DNA of 64,000 nt. It comes from Ottelia alismoides. Lineage: Eukaryota > Streptophyta > Magnoliopsida > Alismatales > Hydrocharitaceae. Of the stretch, positions 35,783-45,031 are shown piece by piece. The DNA is taken from positions 434,001 through 498,000 of the forward strand of contig JAZKJV010005749.1 in assembly GCA_037367405.1 (NCBI GenBank), read 5' to 3'. A program made the position numbers and the translations under genes. Each line of letters opens with the position of its first letter. The first letter of the stretch is position 1. The notes beneath the pieces are model-generated. The model was given only the letters and a program-made list of their open reading frames with translations, did no database searches and was not told the DNA's origin.

Positions 35783-36671
35783 TGATGAATACCCATTCAT
35801 CACTCTTTATTCTTTTATTCTAGCTACAGAACCTGTGAAAAACACATGTAGATTCTTGTAAATAGAATAAATTACCATTTAGCATGCATTGTGTAAATAT
35901 GCATATTTAGCATATTTTTGTGCATAACAAAAGAATCCAAGTAGAGAGAGATAGGGAAGCTCATGTGTGTGTACAAATACCTAAATATAGATACAAATTA
36001 TTTTCCTCTTATTCAAAATAAAAATGTGTACTTATTTATTTGTACATATTTGTAAATACAAAACTAAAATAAAATGGGAAAAAAAATAAAAATAAATAAA
36101 ATCCTTTTCATCATTGTGCATAGACCATGTGTATATAAATAACTTATCTATTTATTTCTCCTTTTAAATAAATAATTAAAATTCAATAAAATTATGTATA
36201 TATTCCATATTTCATGGTGTAAATAAATAAAATAAAAATTAGAAAAATAAAAACAAAATAAAAATAAATAAAATAAAATCCAAATCCACCTTGTATATAT
36301 ACCATGTATATATGTAAATACAAGTATTTATTTCACCTATGTAAATAATTAATAAAAATAAAATAAAAATACCCTCTTATTACAAATTTTATGTTATAAA
36401 TAAATAAAATATAAAATTGGAATAAAATGTATAAAAATAAATAAATAAAAATCAAAAATAAAATATACATATGTATATACTTGTATATAGTAATAATATT
36501 TCGTAAATACATAAATTATATTTCAAAAAAAATAAATAAAAATCACAAAAAAATTAAAAATAAATAAACATTTTTCATGTTTTAAGTTTTTTGAAATAAT
36601 TGCATTTACTATTTTTTATTGAATTTTTAAATCTTTAATAATTGGCGAGCTCTGATTGGTCCACGGGGGAT

Positions 36672-36688
36672 GTTGACCCCCGGTCAAC
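36672..36688. promoter_or_regulatory. G5 inverted W-box pair
   Basis: GTTGACC / CCC / GGTCAAC, two WRKY-type TTGACC sites in inverted order about 200 bp before the TATA box. In the 3' LTR the copy at 46014-46030 has GATCAAC on the right side. Confidence 0.5.
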
Positions 36689-36890
36689 TCTCCCCCCAGG
36701 ACCACCAGACTCGGATCTTGTTGCCCCGACCCGATTTCTCCTACTTTTCCCCACTTGATCCGATCTCCAAATCCCTAAACCCCGGGCTCCATTTGATCCT
36801 TGCTTATCCGAGACCCTCGCCCGGGGTGGATTCTAGGGGTTCGTGCTCCATGCATCCATGCCCGACTCCATTTAGCAGACCTGCACCACT

Positions 36891-36897
36891 ATATAGC
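36891..36897 (+). promoter_or_regulatory. G5 LTR TATA box
   Basis: CACTATATAGCTCC at the AT-rich/GC-rich boundary region; conserved at 46233-46239 in the 3' LTR. Confidence 0.7.
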
Positions 36898-39360
36898 TCC
36901 AGCTCCGGCCGCCAATTCACTCCATCTTTGGCCTTCCCCCTCGATGCTAGTGACCTCCTCTTCTTCGCCAGAGCGACAGTAGCGCGGAGGAGGGTAGCAG
37001 CGAGGACCGGGCAGCCGGGAACCATCGATCCGGCGACATCTGTCGCTGTGCGCCGCCGCGAGGTGCGCTCAACCATGGGAAGCGACGATCCCTTGAGGCC
37101 ATGACCCCCGGAGCTCCCTGAGCTCCAGCACAGTCGACCTCACCCGCCAGGTAGCTCCGATAACTTGTAGGTTAGCTTAGATTTTAGCTTTTCGATTTCA
37201 GTTCCTTTAGCTCCGCCGCCATCGCCAGCTGTCTCCGTCTACCCATTTGCCATCCTGACCCGACCACCACCTTTACTAGACCCCTCTCCACCTTCTTCAC
37301 CAATCCACCCCCCTGTCTCGCCCAGGAGCAGGTCCTCCACCCTCCTCCGTCGTCGCCTCGCCGGAGGGTGTCGCCCCGACGCACATACTCGCCCATTTCA
37401 CCCCTAACTTGGTCGAGGCAATTTTCCCTCGACCAAGGAGTTGTTCGGTGCACTTTGTAGGTCGAAGGAGGCCCATCTGAGGGTCCGAGCGTTCAGCAAA
37501 GCAGCTCCCAGCCTCCGCAGTTGCCGGACCACTCCGGTGGTCGCTGGCCTCATCGGAGACATCCACTAGCTGCGGACCATCGAGGCGAAGCTATCCCCCA
37601 CTTCAGCAGCTCCAGAGGACGTCTCCACCACGCGCATTGGGCCGGCGAAACTTGCCGGAGAGCAGTTCTTGGAGACCCTCCAGTCGGCGTCCGATCTACC
37701 TCCCGCTCCAGATCTGATCAGAGCCATCTATTCACGAGCAGCCTACACCGTTTGATCCATCTTCGAGCTGGTCTGGACCACACATCTATACGAAGAGGCG
37801 CCCCGATAATCACCACTATTTGATCTACATGTGGCGCGATCATCGCCGTCCATGCAGGCGAAGGGTTAGCCGCGTAGCAGCCACCGTCAGATCCTCCACG
37901 TGGCAGGCCTTCAGCCGTCAGATCTGAGCCAGAAGTCTTCGAAGAGGCACATCGCCCCTCAGCCGTCCGATCTCACACGTGGCGCACCTCCAGCCCTCGG
38001 ATCATAAGTGGGGTAATTTACTCTTAGGCCCCTTCTGTTTTCGCATTTACTTTCTAGTCATGTAAATATTTTATTACGTTGTTTTTATTCTGGTTATTTT
38101 GCACATTGGACCTTTATTTTTCAGACATTTGCATTTTAGTCCTTTCATATGTGGTCCACGTGCTTCGTCACGTGAGGGTTTGGTACATTTGCAGTTTGTT
38201 CCCTGTGCTTTATATGTGTTATTGTTTGGATGTTTTAAAATAAGAATTACATCTATACCCCTCAGTGTCTTGACGACGTACCTTGCACGTGATTTCTTGG
38301 GATTTTTGCATGTTTGGACCCTATGCTTTTTACACATGTTATGCTTTGGCCCCTGGAAATAACTTTTGTTGCGTTTAGGTCCCTATGTAGTGTAGGCTTT
38401 TGTTTGATTTAAATAAAATAACAAATTTAATCCAAATAGCGTGAAATTTGGATACGTGGATCCTGGCACTATGTAAAAAATTCCCTAATTTTTGGATACA
38501 TTTTTGAGGCTTTTTAGTATTTTTCAAATATCAAAAACAATCGTTTTTGTCTCTGTCAAATTTAGAAAATCATAAAAAATATAAATATTATTTGAAAAAA
38601 TCTAAAAAAATAATATTTGTTAGTTTTTGTGTGTTTTATTTTCTGTGCAAATTTTGTTATTTTTGGGCTTAGAAAAACCCTTAAAATTAAAAAACACCTA
38701 AAAACTTATAAAAATTCTAAACAATTATAGAAAAACCAACAAAATACAAACTCTTCTTCTGAATTTTCTTTATTATTTCTATTTTTCATAAAAAATACCT
38801 CCAGGCTTTTACAGATCAAATTGATATTTTAAATTGATCTTTCAAGCCTGACTGGACAACAGTTCACTATTTTCACCCTTTTTTATTTTTAGAAAATTCT
38901 ATAAAAATTAGAAAAATCTCAAAAATTCACCAAAAACACTAAAAAACCTAAAAAACGAAAAAAAATTGTTTGAATTTTCTGTACATTATTGGGTGTTTTT
39001 ATTATTTGTTGAGTTTGCTTTGTTTAGCCTTTCTTTATTCTCCTTATTATTAAAAAATCCAAAAAAATATAAAAAGAACTAAAAACCCACCAAAAATACT
39101 TGTTTTTATTGTCTTTTGATTTTTGACTACTTCGTAGGCCGCGAGGCCAACTCGTGCTCCCTGAGTCCGACCCTGGGTGCTACACCAGGCCAATCTCAAA
39201 GCCAGGGCCACTATTTTGATTTTCTTTGATTTTATCTCTGATTTTGGTGGTCTACTCTTTATTTTTCTTGATCGAGTCGATTCTCGAGTGACTGAGGATG
39301 CAACGACCTGAGTATCTGATATACTTACCTTAGTCTATTCGGTAATTCGGCTCATCAGAA

Positions 39361-39379
39361 TGGCGCCATTGCCGGGGAG
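39361..39379 (+). promoter_or_regulatory. G5 primer-binding site (tRNA-Asp type)
   Basis: TGGCGCCATTGCCGGGGAG three bases after the LTR end. Confidence 0.9.
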
Positions 39380-40706
39380 CACGGCTTAGTAGTCCATTTC
39401 CTTTTTCTTTTCTTTTCGGTTTTCCGTGGCTTTTCGCAGCTTTTGTTTTTCATTTGTTTTTATTTTATTTTATTTTATTTTATTTTTGTTTTTGTTTGTT
39501 TTGGTTGTTTATTTTTATATATATAGCCTGTTTTCTTTTATCTGTATTATTTTTTTATCAGGTTTGTGACACTCTGATTGTTTCTTGCGAGGGCCCGAGG
39601 ACCGAGGCAGCTCCTCTCGAGGAGCCGACGTAACCGCAGGAATCGAAGGCGACTCCCTTCTGCACAGAGCCACAGGAAAACACGAGGAGACAGTAGGAGT
39701 GCGGGAGTAGTTTAATCTAGCTTAGTTTATTTTCTGCACGTTAGAACTATTGTAATAATACATGTACCCAGACTCTCAGAGACACTTGTGATTGCGGGGA
39801 CTGTTTTGCCGAGCACCGGTGTGCTCGGGGGACCCTATCGCGGTTTTGGTTTTTGTCGCCTTTTCTTTTTATTTGATTTTACGTGGATTTCTATGCTTGA
39901 GCCCCTAGATTTAGGTTTTTATTTCATTGAGCCAAGTAGCCTTAGGTCCACAACTCTAATAAGAATATCTGTTCCTATAGCTTGCGTTTGGATCTATGCA
40001 AATAAAATCAGTGCTTCACGATAATAGGAGCTTTTGTTTAGGACGGTTCTCGCATTTGCATCCATATAGATTAGTTTTATATTTAAGCATGGACCATAAT
40101 TGCATGTAGACTGCTGGAGTTAGGTACATCTTCTATCTCGTGCATGCATCGTTGATTTGTCACGCATCGGCTTTTCCGCTTTCCTCCCCTGGTTTTTCTG
40201 GACTTAGGAATAAAAGGAAATCGGAAAATTTGTTAGACGTTTCTTGAAAAATACATAAAAAGAAAAACAATAAAATCGGGACTACTAATCACACTTGATC
40301 TAAAAGACACCACATTAAAAAAATTGTCTTGGGGAGAGTAACCCCCTCCTTGTTTGGTTTGGATGAGCGAGAGAGTGACCCGCATCCTAGGCTAGAGCCA
40401 TATCTGATTTCTTCACTAACTACCAGCCATTTATTCAGGACAGTAGGTTGAGAATATTAGATTCCTATCAGCTCACGTAATCGCTCTGAAAGACTGACTT
40501 GATCACCTAAAATAAAATTGACAAGATAATTGACCGATCTCTTACGGTCTTCAGCTCAGTGTGCGTTGGTGAATCGGGGGTTTGCTTTCTCATCTTGTGT
40601 GATTCTAGATCCCTTCTACCTTCTTCCCTTCTATCTTCTTCATCTATCTTTCTCCCTCCCACCCTCCCTTCAGTCTTCTTCTTCTCTTCCCCTTCTATAC
40701 CCCTGG
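39380..40706 (+). other. G5 untranslated leader
   Basis: No gene. Ordered conserved patches: TATTGTAATAATACA with TACCCAGA (39749-39773), GCATGCATCGTTGATTTG and GCATCGGCTTTTCCGC (40143-40182), and the hairpin box TTGTCTTGGGGAGAGTAACC (40324-40346, stem GGGG/CCCC). All recur in G6 and, in mirror orientation, in G3. The gag start follows some 360 nt after the last box. Confidence 0.7.
39457..39487. repeat. (TTTTA)n microsatellite
   Basis: Five to six near-perfect TTTTA units in the G5 leader. Confidence 0.85.
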
Positions 40707-42830
40707 ATGATGGATCCCCCTCACTCCTGGCCGACTCTTGCGGCTTCTTCTTCACCTTATGACCATCAGTCCAGTCCACCTTCGAGAGAGGTCGGATCCC
40801 CGAACAACCTCCCGCTCCCTACCTCCCATCCCTTTCTTTACTCTGGGCATGCTGCGCTAGACGTCCGCAGATATCAGATCGAGCAGATGCGAGACCCGGA
40901 CGATGCCATTGCTGAGTTGAGAGCGCACTCCGTTCATGATCAGAGAGAGAAGATGAGATTATCAGATAGATCCCATTCTAGTATGGTGGATGAGCAGATA
41001 CGAGAACGAGCTGAGTCAGCTTCTACATTAGGATCATTCGTTCTGGATCGGGAGCTTCTTCAGAGACTGCCGACATTTTCAGGGGAGGAGCACGAGGAGC
41101 CCTATCTTCACTTGCCAGAGTTCGAGGAGTGTTGCAGGACACAACCTTATTCAGATATCACTGCGGAGGAGTTGATGCTGAGGACCTTCCCATTCACGCT
41201 TCAGGACAGAGCCATGAGATGGCACAGACGATTTGGAAGGAGATTCGCTACGTGGGGAGAGCTATGCCGAGAGTTTCTACAGAGATACTTTCCCCAGCGT
41301 AGAGCAGACTAGATGCGGTCTTTGATCACCGAATTTTCAGTTGATCCCCAGGAGCCACTGCATGAGGCATGGCCGAGGTTTCTTGACCTCCTGAGGAGAT
41401 TTCCCGACCACAGACTTCCACTGACAGACCTGTTTGAGATCTCCATGCGGGGGATGACCGCAGAGCAGATAGCACTATTGAGTACCACATGTGGCGGTTC
41501 ACACCGCAGTTCCGACATTCACTTACTAGATACCATCTCGAGCTTACTTTCACAGAGATCTTCTTCACGAGATGCCATAGTCGAGACAACACATGAGGAC
41601 GTTGCAGTACCAGTGCGGTGTGTCACATTACATGAGGATACAACATCTACACACCAGCCTGAGGACTTAGATGATATAACACTATAAAGTACAGAGGAGA
41701 TGACTGCGATAGCAGAGGTTCTAACCCAGAGTCTACTCGAGTTCCCGTTGGTCTTACAGCTAGAATTCGAGGCAGCCCCAGAGTTTTCAGTTGATGAGTC
41801 TTGTATATCAGATCTTCTGATACTCCAGGAGCCGGAGGAGCCCCCGCTTTTACAACCATTGATTCAGCCACTTCAGTGTCCAGTCCTAGAGAAGTCAGCT
41901 TCTTTTCTGCAGAGATACTTCTCGGAGTCCGACAGCTACTAGGACTCAGCCCAGCAGTCACAGTTCGATATAGGATACCACTTTGAGAGACCAGACACAG
42001 ATAGTCCTGTTTTCGAGCCTTTCGTCCTCCACTTTGACGAGACAGACATACTTGCTGAGGACCAGTTGGCAGCCAGCATTGTCGCAGAGCGAGGATCAGC
42101 CGCAGACACATTGCCAGCCTCCGCAGTGTTGACCAGGACCTTCTCCTGTTTCCAGATTGCCGAGAGCCACACTTCAGATGATGATGCAGCCTGGTGCACC
42201 GAGTGGATACTTGACAGCCGCACAGATGCCTTTCTAGATCCTGATCCTCTATTTTTCACCTCTGATCTTGCATTTCTCCCTGAGGGTTATCTGCGGGAGA
42301 ATGCCATACACGACGAGTACTTGGTTTCACCTTCTGAGAGTGTATCCGATCTGGCGGATCACGAAACCGAGTCTTCTGATCCTTCTGATTATGAGTTTTC
42401 TCACCTCGACGACCCTCACGAGGATGAGCCGATCCTTGAGATATTCGATGATCTGTCTAACTTGTCTCTACTTTGTGCATCGGATATCAGTTTCCTTAGA
42501 GAGTCTCCTGATCTTGACTATCAACACCTTCTCGAGACACTGATTGACGTGGAGGACTCCATGACCGATCCATCCTTCTCCACGTTTGATTTCTTCGGCT
42601 CTATACTTCCACTCCAGTGTAATTCGGAGCCGAAGATTTCTTTTGTGCTACCGGATCCCGATCACTTATTCCCATATCATTGGCCGGTAGTAGACACCCG
42701 CCTGATTGCATACCCGGGTGTCCTTCTTTATACTTTTGAGTTCGTCGTTGTTCTCAAACCGATACTGCAACGACAGCACGGCATTCGCCTTACCGATGTC
42801 GTCCTGAACCTTGACAATGCTTTATCCTAG
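40707..42830 (+). pseudogene. G5 gag with long acidic extension (three in-frame stops)
   Basis: A single frame of 707 codons from ATG 40707 (MMDPPHSWP) to TAG 42828. Residues 1-110 are Ser/Pro-rich with a charged helix. Residues 121-230 are the retrotransposon gag domain (LPTFSGEEHEEPYLHL, LRTFPFTLQDRAMRWH, FLQRYFPQRRAD), continuing through HEAWPRFLDLLRRFP and LSTTCGGSH. From about residue 330 to the end is a very acidic region rich in D, E, S and F with no known domain, zinc knuckle or protease. Stops at 41310 (TAG), 41685 (TAA) and 41940 (TAG) are the only breaks and there is no frameshift, so the whole frame was kept until recently. Role inferred: particle formation with pol supplied in trans. 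Confidence 0.85.
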
Positions 42831-42980
42831 CCTTTGTGCCCAACTAGGGGCATAAAACCTAGCGCTTGTTGAGAGGCACCTCAACATTGTACCCTTTTGT
42901 ATATACATGTTTCGTCTTAGTTTAATCTTTCTTTCTTCCGTGTTTGTTTTCACCCCAGGTCTCGTATAGGATTATCTTTG
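42831..42980 (+). other. spacer between the G5 frame and its hairpin array
   Basis: Untranslated; contains CCTAGCGCTTG and a short T-rich run. No gene. Confidence 0.5.
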
Positions 42981-43430
42981 CTATACCTAGGATATACCTC
43001 ATCATAAGTATAGGGGGGTGGAAACACTGAGTTGCTCTCCCGTTCTGTTTCATCACTTCTGTTGTTGCCTATACTTAAGGATTATTCACCTTAAGTATAG
43101 GGGGAGTGATGCCCCTCCACCTTGTATATACTTCTTTTCTTCGTGTCTTTCTACCTCTGTTTTGTTGCCTATACTTAGGGATATTTTACCCTAAGTATAG
43201 GGGGGCAGACCCCGTATATTCTTCACTCGGATTTCCCTTTGTGTACAGCCTGCTATATATAGGATTAGTTGATCCTAAGTAAAGGGGAAACGCCGAGACC
43301 CTCTTGATTTTCTATTCTTTGATTCGTCTTTGTATATAGCCTTCTTTTTCACTTCCCTATACTAGGCACGAGTTATGTCTTCTTCATCGCTCTTGACTCT
43401 GAGGACATTGTTCAAGCTAAGTATAGGGGG
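42981..43430 (+). repeat. G5 array of stem-loops with polypurine-tract-like right arms
   Basis: Five units. (1) 42981-43018, damaged left arm. (2) 43069-43100, arms CTATACTTAAGG / CCTTAAGTATAG, perfect 12 bp. (3) 43169-43200, arms CTATACTTAGGG / CCCTAAGTATAG, perfect 12 bp, loop ATATTTTA. (4) 43253-43287, loop ATTAGTTGAT, left arm changed. (5) 43355-43430, wide, with ACGAGTTATG that can pair with CATAACTCGT at 43459-43468. Each right side runs into GGGG or more, giving AAGTATAGGGGG, the same as the purine tract before the 3' LTR. Spacing about 85-100 nt. Confidence 0.92.
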
Positions 43431-45018
43431 TGTGTATATATTTCATATATACTTTAGCCATAACTCGTACTTTTTTGTGAGTGTGTTAATAAATAAAAAT
43501 GGCTAAAAACCCAAAAATCCATAAAAATTAAAAAAATTTCCTTGTAAATAAACATTCTTTTATTTGCACATACATAGCTATTGTATAAAATTATTTTTGT
43601 AAAAATGTTTTCAAAAACTTTTTGTGTAAATAGTGTGTAAATATTTTCTTATCAAAATTATGTATATAGTACAAAATTTTTCCAAAATGTTTTGAAAATC
43701 AAAAGTTTGCAAAAGCGTGTGTAAATTTGTGTGCATATTTTGCAAAACTTGCATTCATGCATACATCCATGGTTTCAAAACATTTTTCAAAAATTTTGCA
43801 CATGTGTAAATATTTGTAAATAGCATCTTTGTAAATACTTGTATAGTTTTTCCTGGATTATAGTTGACATTTAAATTAGCCTGGAATTAAATTGGAAAAT
43901 GGAGCTTGGTTAAGATCTTAATCAACCTAATTATAAGAGGAACCTTATAGGGCTTAGGGTTAAGGCTTTTCAGGTCCATACTGACTTAATTCTTTGATTC
44001 CACTAGGTTATGATCACATGTCATCTCAATGAGCCTAAGTAGAGCACTTAACAACACACACATGACTCATATAGACAATGGCTTGACTTGGACCCGCACT
44101 TTACACCGAGCTCTCAACGGATGAGGTGGTGAGAAGGCAATCTTCCTTGACTTGGGGTAGCATATGAGGGTAGTACTTCTAGGCGGAACCTCTCTTCTTC
44201 TTATAGTGAAGGAAGTGCGTCTCAACTTGGTCTGGTTGCCATGAGGTCAAACGACGGGAGTTGTGGGTTGCAATAATGCTTCAAAAGAGGGATAGTCTAC
44301 TGGCTCAAGAGGAAAAACTCCTTATGTACATATGTTGTACCTTGTAAATTTGTTGTATAGATGCACTTGAAAAAAATGCAAAAAGAAAATAACTCCAAAA
44401 AAGTGGTGGGTCTGATAGAAAATGATAATCCCACCGGAGTTTGTATATAGTGCAATAAGCAAAGCTTGAGACTCATGATCCATCTTATTTATCTTACAGC
44501 AGGGAGACTTAGCTACACTGGTTGAGCTCCCAAGGATACATGGCTACACTGGCCATGATCCATTCTCTTCTTCCCCCTCTTCTTGAGCCGGTTGAACTTG
44601 AACTTAGAAGGGAATACCACGCTCCTCGAGGAAAGAGTGGCCAGACTAGGGACATAGAGTTACCTTGTTGGGGAGGGTTGCCAAGTTGCTACTTCTGAGG
44701 TGGAGAGCTATACCTGACATACACTGTACAAGGAAAGATTCATGGTCTTCAGGGTTTGTGTATGTAGACTTGTTCTGATCTGGATTGTTGAGGAGTCTTG
44801 ACTATAGATTAGTGGATCTCAAAGGCTATTAAGTTTTAAACCTAAGTCTAAATAAGGTTCTGACACATTAATAATCCAAAGATCTGATCGAACTCCATAT
44901 TTCAATTTAATGAAGGCAAGTTTAATAATCAGCATTGATCCATGTATTTTCTCCTCTTTTTCTTTTCCTTTTTTCACTTCTTTTTCAAATAAGTGTTTGC
45001 TTAGGGACTAAAAAAGTT
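43431..45018 (+). other. G5 3' tail with conserved 57-nt box
   Basis: Non-coding. A low-complexity T/A part (43500-43850) is followed by a better conserved part. The box at 44265-44321 (starting GGGTTGCAATAATGCTTC and ending GGAAAAACTCC) is nearly identical in G3 and G6. A second patch at 44500-44640 has two TACACTGG copies and GAAGGGAATACCACGCTCC, also shared. Confidence 0.75.
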
Positions 45019-45031
45019 AAGTATAGGGGGG
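45019..45031 (+). promoter_or_regulatory. G5 polypurine tract
   Basis: AAGTATAGGGGGG directly before the 3' LTR, the plus-strand primer. The same string ends most hairpins of the upstream array. Confidence 0.9.

Larger units (their letters stand above)
35783..39357 (+). mobile_element. G5 5' LTR
   Basis: 3575 bp, TGATGAATACCC...GGCTCATCA. The start is a palindrome TGATGAAT / ACCC / ATTCATCA. Plan: AT-rich outer zone to 36640, W-box pair, TATA, GC-rich transcribed part to 38020, a zone with recurring TTTGCA...CCCT words (38040-38390), an AT-rich U5 and the CTCCCTGAGTCCGACC patch at about 39157-39172. It lacks about 90 bp present near the start of the 3' LTR. Frames such as 36670-37104 are damaged in the other copy and are not genes. 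Confidence 0.93.

Noticed and set aside
36670..37104. 144-codon frame in the G5 5' LTR
   Set aside because: The homologous part of the 3' LTR has indels and stops; GC-rich transcribed LTR, no domain.
37297..37566. Minus-strand frames repeated in both G5 LTRs (also 46639-46908)
   Set aside because: They recur only because the LTRs are copies; antisense to the transcript and without motifs.
40530..40706. Upstream extension of the G5 gag frame
   Set aside because: Begins only at a TTG codon and is leader-like; the ATG pair at 40707-40712 with MMDPP, matching MDPW in G6, is the better start.
42981..43430. CRISPR-like array in the spaced hairpins
   Set aside because: Units are inverted repeats with variable spacing in a plant retroelement, without constant-length spacers.
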